Source of the DNA: Myxococcus hansupus
GTDB lineage: Bacteria; Myxococcota; Myxococcia; Myxococcales; Myxococcaceae
Assembly (NCBI RefSeq): GCF_000280925.3
Contig: NZ_CP012109.1
Span: 5,228,501 to 5,292,500 of the forward strand
DNA: 64,000 nt
Direction: 5' to 3'
The notes under the pieces were generated by a model. It ran no database searches, was not told the origin of the DNA, and saw nothing but the letters and a program-made list of their open reading frames with translations. The position numbers and the translations under genes were made by a program. How positions within the stretch are numbered: the first letter of the stretch is position 1; each line of letters starts with the position of its first letter. This document shows, in pieces, positions 37,616 through 46,695 of this stretch.

Positions 37616-37709
37616 CCTTGAAGCCCTCGTGCTGCCTCCACACGCGGGGCGGGAGCCCCGAAAACCCGTCCGGAGCCCGCGCGCCCGCGCAGGAGAACCT
37701 CCAAGGACC

Positions 37710-37913
37710 TCAAGCCTGCGGCCGAAGCTCCGGCGCCTGCTCCTGGGCGGCCTGGACGGCGGCGGCCTTGTCACCTTCCTTGAGGTCCACGGTCACCAGC
37801 TCGAGCAGCTCCGTGGCGATGCCAATCACCTGGTGCGGGGTATAGCCGCTCGCGCGAAGCTGGTTGAAGAAGGTGCGCGCCAGGATCCGGGTGCCCTTTT
37901 GATCGGTGCTCAA
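37710..37913 (-). CDS. Small conserved-looking protein, 67 aa
   Basis: The best start is a TTG at 37913, 8 bp after a GGAGG site; an ATG at 37961 would add an Arg-rich stretch without a ribosome site. The sequence STDQKGTRILARTFFNQLRA followed by TPHQVIGIATELLELVTVD looks like a compact helical protein with natural composition, then an Ala/Gln/Glu tail. No family recognised. It has its own terminator at 37594-37615. Confidence 0.6.
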   Translation of the reverse strand: MSTDQKGTRILARTFFNQLRASGYTPHQVIGIATELLELVTVDLKEGDKAAAVQAAQEQAPELRPQA

Positions 37914-38210
37914 GGTCAATGCCTCCAAAGCGGCCGGGAAGAAGCGGCGCCGCCTAATCACGCCACGGCCCTACTTCAACCCCCGTGCCACCCATTCTCT
38001 TCCAAACGGATTCCTCAACATTTCCCAAGGGTTGAAGTACACCAGGGCCCCGAACGGCCCTGAAGGGCAGTGCGAACGCGGTTGCGCAGTCGTCGGCGGT
38101 ACGGGGGATTGGCGCGGGGGGGTGCATCAGCGGGTTCGCACCCGGATTTCAAGGGCTTGCAATCTTTCAACGGGGCGGCGACATACGCGCCCCACCAGGA
38201 GTGGACGGCA

Positions 38211-39806
38211 ATGGCGTATCGGGTGAACAACATCGGGCTGTGGCTGGACGAGCCGGAGGAGCTGCTCGGTCAGCGGGCCGCGGAGAAGCTGGGCGTCACC
38301 CGCTCCGACCTCGCGTCCGTGCGCGTGGTGCGCTCCGTGCTGGACGCGCGCAAGAAGGGCAGCCCGCGCTACATCTACACGCTGGAGGTGGAGCTGGCCC
38401 GGGGCAAGCAGCCGGCGAAGCTGCCGCCAGACGTGGGCGAGACGCCCCCCGCCCCCGAACCCCTGTCGCAGGTGAAGGCGCCGGAGCAGTGGCCCATCAT
38501 CGTGGGCACGGGCCCCGCGGGGCTCTTCGCGGCGCTGGGGCTGCTGGAGCGCGGCGTGCGCAGCATCCTGCTGGAGCGCGGCCGTGAGGTGGTGGCGCGC
38601 CGCAAGGACGTGGCGAAGCTCATGCGCGACGGCACGCTCGACCCCGAAAGCAACATGAACTTCGGCGAGGGCGGCGCGGGCGCGTACACGGACGGCAAGC
38701 TGTCCACGCGCATCAACCACCCCATGGTGCGCAAGGTCATCGAGGCCTTCGCCCGCTACGGCGCGCCGGACCAGATTCTCATCGACGGCAAGCCGCACAT
38801 CGGCTCGGACCTGCTGCCCGGCGCGGTGGCCAAGCTGCGCGAGGAGCTCATCGCCGGCGGCTGCGAGGTCCACTTCAGCACGCGCGTGGACGACCTGCTC
38901 TACAAGGACGGCCGCGTCGCCGGCGTGAAGCTGTCCGACGGCCGCACGCTGGAGAGCAACCGCGTCATCCTGGCCCCCGGCAACTCCGCGCGGGAGTTGT
39001 ATGAGCGCTTCGCCGCCGACGGCCAGGTGCTCGTGGAGGCCAAGCCCTTCGCCCTGGGCTTCCGCGCCGAGCACCCGCAGGCGCTCATCAACGGCATCCA
39101 GTACGGCAGCGCCGCGAAGAACCCGCGCCTGCCGCCGGCGGACTACAAGCTGGCGGAGAACCTGGAAGTGGATGGCGAGGTGCGCGGCGTCTACTCGTTC
39201 TGCATGTGCCCCGGCGGCATCGTGGTGCCCACGCCCACCCAGGACGGGCTCCAGTGCACCAACGGAATGAGCAACTCGCGGCGCAACGCGCGCTACGCCA
39301 ACGCGGGCATCGTCGTGTCCGTGTCGGTGGCGGACTTCGAGCGCGAGGGCTTCCGCGGGCCGCTGGCGGGCCTGGAGTTCCAACGCCACTGGGAGAGCAA
39401 GGCGTACGAGCTGGGCGGCGGGAAGTTCTACGCCCCCGCGCAGACGATTCCGGACTACCTGGCCGGGCGCGTGAAGAAGGACCCGGGCGGCACCAGCTAC
39501 CGCCCCGGGCTGGCGCACGTGGACCTCAACCGGCTCTTCCCGGAGCGGCTCACCGAGTCGCTGAAGCAGGCCCTGCGCACCTTCGAGCGGAAGATGCGCG
39601 GCTTCAACAGCGAGGAGGGCAAGCTCATTGGCATCGAGAGCCGCACCTCCTCGCCGGTGCGCATCACCCGCGGCGAGGACATGCAGTCGGTGTCCATGAA
39701 GGGCCTCTACCCGGCGGGCGAGGGCTGCGGCTACGCGGGCGGCATCGTGTCGTCCGCCATTGATGGACTGCGCGTCGCTGAGCAGATTGCCACCGAACTG
39801 TCCTGA
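38211..39806 (+). CDS. FAD-dependent dehydrogenase (COG2509-like)
   Basis: A 531-aa flavoprotein. The ATG at 38211 has an AGGAGTG site; sequence upstream is unrelated. A small N-terminal alpha/beta domain (about 1-95) precedes a Rossmann FAD motif IIVGTGPAGLFAALGLLERG. Conserved segments NFGEGGAGAYTDGKL, SFCMCPGGIVVPT, NGMSNSRR and PAGEGCGYAGGIVSSAIDGL match the widespread uncharacterised FAD-dependent dehydrogenase group. The electron partner and substrate are unknown. The next gene starts 23 bp downstream. Confidence 0.9.
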   Translation: MAYRVNNIGLWLDEPEELLGQRAAEKLGVTRSDLASVRVVRSVLDARKKGSPRYIYTLEVELARGKQPAKLPPDVGETPPAPEPLSQVKAPEQWPIIVGTGPAGLFAALGLLERGVRSILLERGREVVARRKDVAKLMRDGTLDPESNMNFGEGGAGAYTDGKLSTRINHPMVRKVIEAFARYGAPDQILIDGKPHIGSDLLPGAVAKLREELIAGGCEVHFSTRVDDLLYKDGRVAGVKLSDGRTLESNRVILAPGNSARELYERFAADGQVLVEAKPFALGFRAEHPQALINGIQYGSAAKNPRLPPADYKLAENLEVDGEVRGVYSFCMCPGGIVVPTPTQDGLQCTNGMSNSRRNARYANAGIVVSVSVADFEREGFRGPLAGLEFQRHWESKAYELGGGKFYAPAQTIPDYLAGRVKKDPGGTSYRPGLAHVDLNRLFPERLTESLKQALRTFERKMRGFNSEEGKLIGIESRTSSPVRITRGEDMQSVSMKGLYPAGEGCGYAGGIVSSAIDGLRVAEQIATELS

Positions 39807-39828
39807 CGGACGGCCGGGAGGAGGGCTC

Positions 39829-40197
39829 ATGGGATACGTCGTGCGAACGCCGGAGGGCGAACTGGTCTACCCCAGCCTGCTCGATGTGGAGCGGGCCTAC
39901 GTCCAGGGGCTGGTGGACCCGGATGACGAGGTCCGGGAGGAGACGGGCACTGCCTGGCGCAAGGCGGCGAGCCTCCCGGCCCTGGCGGCGGCACGGCCCC
40001 CACGCTCGGGGGTGATGCAGCGCGGGCAGATATTCAAGGTGGCGGCCGTGGTGCTGCTGAGTGTCGTGGCCCTGTCATTGGTGTTCCGCGACAACCTCCA
40101 GATGCGCGGCCTGGGCATCGTCCTGGCGCTGGCGGCCAGCACCCTGCTCTTCCAAATCACCACCAAGGCCTTCAAGCGCGCGCCCTCGGGCGGTTGA
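39829..40197 (+). CDS. Small two-helix membrane protein
   Basis: A 122-aa protein; ATG 39829 follows GGGAGGAGGG. The N-terminal about 60 residues are soluble (GYVVRTPEGELVYPSLLDVERAY, shown in part: TPEGELVYPSLLDVERAY), resembling a GYF-2-like or signal-input motif on Tad/PATAN-type proteins. Two hydrophobic segments follow (KVAAVVLLSVVALSLVF; GLGIVLALAASTLLFQI). Function unknown. Confidence 0.7.
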   Translation: MGYVVRTPEGELVYPSLLDVERAYVQGLVDPDDEVREETGTAWRKAASLPALAAARPPRSGVMQRGQIFKVAAVVLLSVVALSLVFRDNLQMRGLGIVLALAASTLLFQITTKAFKRAPSGG

Positions 40198-40327
40198 CCG
40201 CCCGCCTGCCCCTCGACGTGGCGCTCCGGGACGGGCAGCCATCCCCGAGCAAGCGCCTCATGTTCTCCCCTGGCAGCACGCCGTGGGCGCCAATGCCCAC
40301 GGCCCGCCGCGAGAGGAGCGACCCACC

Positions 40328-41467
40328 GTGCTGAGCACCTATCTGTCCCGCGACGCCGCTCGCCGTTTGCGCCATGGAGCGCCGTGGCTTCGCCGAGAGG
40401 ACATCGTCTCCATGGAGGGGACGCCGCAGCCAGGAGAGCCCGTGCAGTTGCGGGACGAGGATGGCTCGGTACTGGGCCTGGGCGACGTGGACCTGGAAGC
40501 CTCGTATGCGGTGCGGCGGCTCGGCCAGCCAGACGAGGTGGTGGAAGGACTCATCCCCCGCCACCTCCGCCACGCTTTCGAGCGCCGCGGGCGGCTGGTG
40601 GATGATCCGCGCTTCTGCCGCGTCGTCAACGACGACGGAGACGGCCTGCCCGGCCTCATCGTCGACCGCTACGACACCCACTTCGTGGTGCAGACGCTCA
40701 CGCGGGCCATGGACGCGCGCCAGGCGGAGCTGACCCGCGCGCTGACGGAAGTGGCCGGCGCCGGCTCGGTGCTGCTGCGCAACGACACCACGCGGCGCAA
40801 GGCGCTGGGCCTGCCCACGCAGCGCCCCCATGTCCTCTACGGCACCCCGCCCCGCTGGTGCCGGCTGCTGGAGCTGGGCGCGCGCTTCACCGTGGACCTC
40901 ACGTATGGCCAGGGCACGGGCTACGCGTATGACCAGCGCGAGGTGCGCCGCTTCGTGGCGCGCATGGCCCAGGGCTCGCGCGTGCTCGACGTGAGCTGCG
41001 ACGTGGGCGGGCTCTTCGTGCACGCGGGCCTCCATGGCGCGCGGCACATCCTCGCCTTCGACGCCAACCCGGACGCCGCGGACCTGGCCCGGGAGAACGC
41101 GGAGGCCAACGGCCTGCTGGGCCGGGTGACGGTGGAGACGGGCAAGCCGCTCCAGGTGCTTCGCGCCGTCCGGGACACCTTCGATCTGGTGTTGCTGGAC
41201 ACCCTCAGCGCTCAGACGGATGAGGAATTCGTGGAACTGCTGCGTCATGCCTTGCGCAGGACGCGCCACGGAGGCTGGCTGATGGTGACCGGGTACCATC
41301 CGCCCCTCCCCCAGGGCAGCTTCGATGACCTGGTGGCCACCGCCTGCGAGGGCGAGGCGCGCATCGCCACCCGGCTGGCCCGCCCGGGGCTGCCGCCGGA
41401 CCATCCGACGCTCGCCGGCTCCCCTGGAGCCGAATACCTCGACGCGGTGGCGCTGGAAGTGAGTTGA
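40328..41467 (+). CDS. RlmI-like class I methyltransferase homologue
   Basis: A 379-aa protein from a GTG at 40328 behind GAGAGGAG. The N-terminal PUA-like domain (about 1-70) and central EEHGI-type region (DDPRFCRVVNDDGDGLPGL, RYDTHFVVQT) match the RlmI/RlmK rRNA cytosine methyltransferases. The SAM site is degenerate: LDVSCDVGGLFVHAGLHGA instead of a DxFxYTGGF form, and LLDTLSA in place of the family's LDPPxF. Fold assignment is good; catalytic activity is uncertain. Confidence 0.8.
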   Translation: MLSTYLSRDAARRLRHGAPWLRREDIVSMEGTPQPGEPVQLRDEDGSVLGLGDVDLEASYAVRRLGQPDEVVEGLIPRHLRHAFERRGRLVDDPRFCRVVNDDGDGLPGLIVDRYDTHFVVQTLTRAMDARQAELTRALTEVAGAGSVLLRNDTTRRKALGLPTQRPHVLYGTPPRWCRLLELGARFTVDLTYGQGTGYAYDQREVRRFVARMAQGSRVLDVSCDVGGLFVHAGLHGARHILAFDANPDAADLARENAEANGLLGRVTVETGKPLQVLRAVRDTFDLVLLDTLSAQTDEEFVELLRHALRRTRHGGWLMVTGYHPPLPQGSFDDLVATACEGEARIATRLARPGLPPDHPTLAGSPGAEYLDAVALEVS

Positions 41468-41513
41468 AGCGGCCCCCCGCGCGGCTTCTGGAGTGGTAGT
41501 GTCCGCCGCCGCA

Positions 41514-42976
41514 ATGACCAACGAAAACGTGCCCGAGTCCGCGCCGCCCACCCAGGAAGGTTCCGTGGAGACCGTCCGCAAGGTGTATGCGGCCGACCTG
41601 CGGGAGAAGGACCGCGTCAATACCGTCTTCCGCGTCACCAAGAAGGAGAAGGTGACGGCCCGCAGTGGCAAGGTGTTCGTCGCCGCCACGCTCGTCGACA
41701 AGAGCGGCGAGGTGGACGCGCGAATCTTCGACCAGGTCGACGCGCTCGAGCCCGTCTTCCAGGTGGGCGACTACGTGCTCATCCAGGGCAACGTCATCTC
41801 GTTCCACGGCCGCACGCAGGTGGTGGTGGAGGCCCTGGAGCGGCTGGACCCGGAGCCGCTCGACGCCAAGGAGTTCGAGCCGCCCCCGGCCCCGCCCGCC
41901 GAGGCGAAGCCCGAGGCCAAGGCCGCCGCCGAGCCCAAGCCCGCCCCGAGCCCAAGGCCGAGAAGGCGGAGAAGGCCGACAAGGGCGAGGCCCGGGGCAA
42001 TGAGGGTCCGGGTGGCGCGCGCGCCGCCGGCCTCATCCGGGAGATGGTCACCGAGCGCATCGGCGACACGTACGTGAAGCAGCTCGTGCTCGCCTTCCTG
42101 GACGACCCGAAGGTGGCCGCGGGCCTGCCGGTGGCCCAGGGCGCCCGGGGCACGCACCACACGTGGCGCGGCGGCGTGGCCGAGCACATCCTGTCCGTGA
42201 TGCGGCTGACGCTCCGCGTGTCGGACCAGTACCCCATGGCGGACCGCGACCTGCTCCTGGCCGGCGCGCTGCTGCAGCAGGTGATGAAGACGGTGGACGC
42301 CTCCGAGTCCTCGGACGAGAGCCGGCTGGTGGGCCACATCGTCCTCACCGCCCAGAAGCTGCGTGAGAAGGTCCTGGCCATCCCGGGCTTCCCGCCGCTG
42401 CTGGAGCAGCACCTCACGCACCTGATTGTCTCCCAGCACGGGGACGCGCCGCACAGCCCCAAGTCGCCGGTGACGCTGGAGGCGCAAATCCTCCACTCGC
42501 TGGAGTCGCTGGACGCGCGCATCGCCTCGTGGCTGGAGGCCATGCAGCGCGACTCGCACGACCGGTGGACGGACTCCGTGCGCCCCTACGAGCGTCAGCT
42601 CTGGAAGGGCCCGTCGCCCACCTCGCGGGGCCGCGCCCCGGTGGAGGGCGGAGGCCGCCGCAAGGCCCGCGAGGAGAAGCGCAAGGCCCGGCCGGAGAAG
42701 CCCCAGCAGCAGGGCACCCCGGCGGAGGGCGCGCCCCAGGAGCAGCAGGCGCAGCAGCAGCGTCCGCCGCGCAAGGAGCGTCCGCCCCGTGAGGACCGGC
42801 CGCCCCGCGAGGAGCGCCCGCCGCGTGAAGAGCGCGCGCCCCGTCCGCCCCGTGAGGAGCGCCCGCCGCGTGACGCGAGCTCGCTGCCCAAGGAGCTGAC
42901 CTTCAAGCCGTTCAGCGCGCTGACGTCGTTACCGTCCGACTCTGGCAAGGGCGGCGAGGGTTCCTCGGAGAGCTGA
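41514..42976 (+). pseudogene. YhaM-like OB-fold/HD 3'-5' exoribonuclease, frame split by a missing C
   Basis: Two frames together encode one recognisable protein. The first (from 41514; GTG 41499 is an alternative start) gives an OB-fold (KVYAADLREKDRVNTVFRVT ... DARIFDQVDALEPVFQVGDYV) and an Ala/Pro/Glu/Lys linker. The second, in the next frame, gives the HD domain (THHTWRGGVAEHILSVMRL ... HIVLTAQKLREKV ... HLIVSQHG) and an Arg/Pro/Glu-rich tail. Adding one C in the run at 41942-41947 joins them through EPKAEKAEKADKGEARG. In Gram-positive relatives the protein is a 3'-5' exoribonuclease. Both halves show no other damage, so this may be a sequencing error or very recent mutation. Confidence 0.75.
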
Positions 42977-42986
42977 GGCAGGCCAC

Positions 42987-44957
42987 ATGGCGAAGAGGTT
43001 GGGAGAGCGCCTCATCGAGGCGGGACTCGTCAACGCCGGGGCCGTGGAGCAGGCCCTGGAGCACCAGAAAATCACCGGCCACAAGGTCGGTGATTGCCTG
43101 GTGGAGCTGGGCCTGCTCCAGGAAACGGCGCTGCTGCGATTCCTCGCGGCGGAGTTCCAGACGCGCTTCGTCAGCGCCGACAAGCTGGCGAAGGCGCGCA
43201 TCGCCACCGAAGTGCTGGACCGGCTTCCGGTGCGACTGGCCGAAGCCCAGAACGTGCTGCCGCTGGCGGTGGATCCGGAGCGCAAGCTGCTCTCCGTGGT
43301 CGCCGCCGAGCCGCAGAACAAGTCGCTGATGGACGAGATTGCCCTCGTCACCGGCATGTCGGAGGTCTACGCGTACGTGGGCCTGCGGAGCGCCATCTCC
43401 GCCGCGATTCGAAAGCACTACTACGGCGACCCCACGGCGTTCACCGCGCTGCTGGAAGGCGCCAGCACGCAGGGCCAGGTGCCCCCCTCGCCGTCCCGCG
43501 CGGGCGCACCCGAGCACGGACGCACGTCCGCGGGCACCGGCACGGGCAACCGGGGTGGGCTCAGCCTCAACTTCCGCGTGGAGACGGACGCGCGGATGCG
43601 GTTGCAGCGGGGCAGCAGCACCGGCACGCCGGCGGTGCGCCCCTCCACGCAGCGCAGGGAGCCCGGCGGCCCGCGCGGCCTGGTGAGTGACAGCGACTAC
43701 GTGGAGACGCTGGGCATCATGGTGGGGCTGCTGGAGCAGGACCGGCAGCGTCACCGGGGCCACTCCGCGCAGCTCGCGCGGCAGGCCGGCATCGTGGGCC
43801 AGCGCATGGGCATGCCCCACAAGGAGCTGGCCGCGCTGTCCATCGCCGCGTACCTGCACGACCTGGGCAAGCCGGCGGAGCGGCACTTCTCGCTGGCCAG
43901 CAACGCCGTGAATCCGGAGTGGAAGGCCCAGGCGAAGCAGGCCTGCCGCATCCCCACCCGCATGTTCGAGACGGTGCACCTGCCCGCTCAGACGAACACC
44001 ATCCTCGCGCAGATGTACGAGGCCTGGGACGGCTCCGGCACGCCCCAGGGCGCCAAGGGCGAGGACATCACCCTGGGCGCGCGCATCCTCGCCGCGGTGG
44101 ACAGCTTCCTGGAGCTGACGAAGAACCCGGGCAACGCCCTGGGCCGCGTGCTGCCCAAGGAGCAGGCCCTGGAGCACCTGCGCAAGCACGCGGGCGTGCT
44201 CTACGACCCGGTGGTGGCGGACATCGTCATCCAGCTCCAGAGCGGCGAGCTGCTGCGCCACCGCCTGGAGAGCGAAGGCCGCCAGGTGCTGGTGGTGGAG
44301 CCGGACGAGACGGCGCGCGGCGAGCTGCTGGAGGCGGTGCTCAAGCAGGGCCTGGTGGCGCACGCGCTCTCCACGGTGGAGGGCGCGCATGACGGCCTGG
44401 CCCGGCAGGACTGCGACGTCCTGGTGGTGAGCCTGCGGCTGGGCGTGCAGGACGTGCTCAACCTGCTGGAGCAGGCGCGCTCGGCGCCGGAGACGGCGGG
44501 GCTCCCCATCGCCGTGGTGGGCGAGCCCGACACCGGCACCCGCGAGCGGCTGCTCATGGGCGGCGCCACCGAGGTGCTGTCCCCCGCGGACAAGACGGTC
44601 ATCGCCCGCACGGTGCAGGCCCTCCTGGACGACCGCGTGCAGCACAACGGCCCGGGCCGGGTGGTGCGCGGCAGCTTCGACGAGCTTCCGCCGCGTGACT
44701 TGCTGCACACGCTGGGCGGTGGCCAGAAGAGCGGCCGGCTCAACCTGCGCCAGCACACGCTGGAGGGCTACCTGCACCTGGAGCGGGGCCGCGTCGTCTT
44801 CGCGTCCTTCGGTGGCCACTCGGGAGAGCCCGCGCTGCAAGCCCTGCTGAAACTGAAGCAGGCGGACTTCCAGTACGACCCGGACGCGCTGCTGCTCGAC
44901 GTGCCGCAGATGGACCAGGACCTCGCGGCCCTGGCCGGCGGCGTCACCGGAGCGTGA
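42987..44957 (+). CDS. MshEN-HD-REC-like-PATAN multidomain regulator
   Basis: A 656-aa cytoplasmic protein with four modules. Residues about 1-150 are an MshEN/GspE-N domain (LGERLIEAGLVNAGAVEQAL), a c-di-GMP binding fold in type II/IV secretion ATPases. A Gly/Ser/Pro linker precedes an HD domain (AAYLHDLGKPAERH; EAWDGSGTPQGAKGEDITLG), which follows HD-GYP architecture but has GTP instead of GYP. Then comes a receiver-like fold (VLVVEPDETARGELLE) lacking a clear phospho-acceptor, and a C-terminal DUF4388/PATAN domain (LPPRDLLHTLGGGQKSGRLNL). The combination suggests an adaptor that reads c-di-GMP rather than an enzyme. Ends overlap the convergent tatD by 14 bp. Confidence 0.82.
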   Translation: MAKRLGERLIEAGLVNAGAVEQALEHQKITGHKVGDCLVELGLLQETALLRFLAAEFQTRFVSADKLAKARIATEVLDRLPVRLAEAQNVLPLAVDPERKLLSVVAAEPQNKSLMDEIALVTGMSEVYAYVGLRSAISAAIRKHYYGDPTAFTALLEGASTQGQVPPSPSRAGAPEHGRTSAGTGTGNRGGLSLNFRVETDARMRLQRGSSTGTPAVRPSTQRREPGGPRGLVSDSDYVETLGIMVGLLEQDRQRHRGHSAQLARQAGIVGQRMGMPHKELAALSIAAYLHDLGKPAERHFSLASNAVNPEWKAQAKQACRIPTRMFETVHLPAQTNTILAQMYEAWDGSGTPQGAKGEDITLGARILAAVDSFLELTKNPGNALGRVLPKEQALEHLRKHAGVLYDPVVADIVIQLQSGELLRHRLESEGRQVLVVEPDETARGELLEAVLKQGLVAHALSTVEGAHDGLARQDCDVLVVSLRLGVQDVLNLLEQARSAPETAGLPIAVVGEPDTGTRERLLMGGATEVLSPADKTVIARTVQALLDDRVQHNGPGRVVRGSFDELPPRDLLHTLGGGQKSGRLNLRQHTLEGYLHLERGRVVFASFGGHSGEPALQALLKLKQADFQYDPDALLLDVPQMDQDLAALAGGVTGA

Positions 44958-45720
44958 GGCTGAAGAGGGCGGCGGCGTTGGCGGTGGTGACGGAAGCCAC
45001 CTCCTCCAGCGTCACGCCCTTGAGCTCCGCGATTTTCTTCGCCGTCTCCACCACGTGTGACGGCTGGTTCTTCCGGCCCCGGTGCGGCACCGGCGACAGG
45101 TAGGGGCTGTCCGTCTCCACCATCAGCCGCTCCAGGGGCGCGAAGCGCACCGCGTCCTGTAGCGCCTCCGTCTTCTTGTAGGTGACGACGCCGGACAGCG
45201 ACAGGAAGAAGCCCCGGTCCAGGTAGCGCCGCGCCGCGTCCGTGTCCCCGGTGAAGCAGTGGATGACGCCCTTGGCCACGCCCGTCTCACCCAGGATGGC
45301 GTCGCAGTCGTCATGCGCGTCACGCACGTGCACCACCAGCGGCTTGTCCAGGCGGCGCGCCAGCGCGCACTGCCGCCGGAACACCTCCGCCTGCGCCTCG
45401 CGCGGCGAGTGGTCGTAGTAGTAGTCCAGGCCCGCCTCCCCCACCGCCCGCACTTCCGGACGCGCGCAGGTGCGCTCCAGCGTGGCCAGGTCGTCCTCGG
45501 TGGCGCGCGCGGCCTCGTGGGGGTGGATGCCCAGCGTGGGCGACAGGAACTCCGGGTGCGCCGCGGCCAGCTCCAGCGCGTTGCCCCAGTTGCCCGGCCC
45601 ATGGAACTGCCCCACCACGACGGCGTGGACCAGCCCCGCGGCGCGGGCCGCGTCCAGCACGGCCATGACGTCCGGGTAGTCCTTCACCTCGAGGTGGCAG
45701 TGGGCATCGACGAATTTCAT
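44944..45720 (-). CDS. tatD: TatD-family metal-dependent hydrolase
   Basis: A 258-aa protein with the TIM-barrel metal ligands of TatD: DAHCHL (H7, H9), EAGLDYYYD, VHVRDAHDD, HCFTGD and ETDSPYL. The ATG at 45720 overlaps the HEAT-repeat gene's stop by 4 bp (ATGA), so it is translationally coupled to it and probably part of the metG run. TatD proteins are DNases or D-aminoacyl hydrolases; substrate here not defined. Confidence 0.92.
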   Translation of the reverse strand: MKFVDAHCHLEVKDYPDVMAVLDAARAAGLVHAVVVGQFHGPGNWGNALELAAAHPEFLSPTLGIHPHEAARATEDDLATLERTCARPEVRAVGEAGLDYYYDHSPREAQAEVFRRQCALARRLDKPLVVHVRDAHDDCDAILGETGVAKGVIHCFTGDTDAARRYLDRGFFLSLSGVVTYKKTEALQDAVRFAPLERLMVETDSPYLSPVPHRGRKNQPSHVVETAKKIAELKGVTLEEVASVTTANAAALFSLTLR

Positions 45721-46694
45721 GGTTCCTCCTGCAACAGCTCTTCCAGCTCCGCGCGGGCTTCGGGTGTTGGAAAAGTACTCACCGCGTTGCGAACGGCCTG
45801 ACGCGCCTCCGGGCTCCCGAGGCGCCACAGCCCGTCGGCGGCGTCCAGGCGGCAGTCCTCGGAGGCCTGCGTGTCCTGGAGCAACCCGACCAGCCAGGGC
45901 ACCGCCCGCACATCCCCCAGCCGTCCCAGCCCCCGCGCGGCGGCGCCCCGGCAAGGGTCCTTCACGTCGTCCAGGAGCGACTTCAAGTGCTCCAGCGCGC
46001 CCGGGGCCTTCACCTCGCCGCAGAGCTCCACGGCCAGGGCCCGGTCCGGGCTCCAACGCTTCTTCATGGACCGCTGGAGCAGGTACGTCGCGCCGTCCGC
46101 GTCACCCAGCTTCGCCAACACGCCGGCGGCCTGGGTCCGGTCGAAGGCGGGCAGCAGCCAGCGGCCGAAGAGCTTCTTCACCGGCGGCAGCGCGCGGGGG
46201 TCGCCCAGCTCCGCCAGCGCGCCCAGCGCCCGGAAGCGGAGCAGGTCCGCGTCCAGCGCCTCCAGCAGCACGTCCATCCCCGCCGCGTGTTGCAGTGACG
46301 CGATGCCGCGCGCCGCCTCGAAGCGGACCTCGAACGTGCCGTCCTCCAACATGCTGGCCAACGCGCCGCGCAGCTCCGGCCGCGCCAGGTCCGCCAGGCG
46401 GCCGGTGGCCTCCAGGCGAATCTGCCACTCCTCGTCGCGCAACTTGGAGATGAGCAGCTCCGGCAACGCGTCCGGCGGAACCACCACGGACGCCAGACTC
46501 ACGCCGGCGCGGCGCACCTCCGTCTGCGTATCCGACAGCAGACGGGGGAGCACCTCGAGGAACTCGGCGGCGTGCTCGGGGACATCCGACGCGAGATGGT
46601 AGAGCTGAAGCGCGGCTTCCGTCCGGAACGCCGGGCGCTTCTCGCGCTCCAGCGTCAGGAGCGCCTGGTCCCGCTCGGCACGCCAGTCCGTCAC
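45717..46694 (-). CDS. HEAT-repeat protein
   Basis: A 325-aa soluble protein made of about eight HEAT/PBS-like helical repeats (e.g. VRRAGVSLASVV, WQIRLEATGRLADL, VRFEAARGIASL, GAAARGLGRLG). It has no catalytic motif; such solenoids serve as protein-binding scaffolds. It lies between metG (1 bp gap) and tatD (ATGA overlap), so it is probably co-expressed with them. Confidence 0.82.
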   Translation of the reverse strand: MTDWRAERDQALLTLEREKRPAFRTEAALQLYHLASDVPEHAAEFLEVLPRLLSDTQTEVRRAGVSLASVVVPPDALPELLISKLRDEEWQIRLEATGRLADLARPELRGALASMLEDGTFEVRFEAARGIASLQHAAGMDVLLEALDADLLRFRALGALAELGDPRALPPVKKLFGRWLLPAFDRTQAAGVLAKLGDADGATYLLQRSMKKRWSPDRALAVELCGEVKAPGALEHLKSLLDDVKDPCRGAAARGLGRLGDVRAVPWLVGLLQDTQASEDCRLDAADGLWRLGSPEARQAVRNAVSTFPTPEARAELEELLQEEP

Positions 46695-46695
46695 C

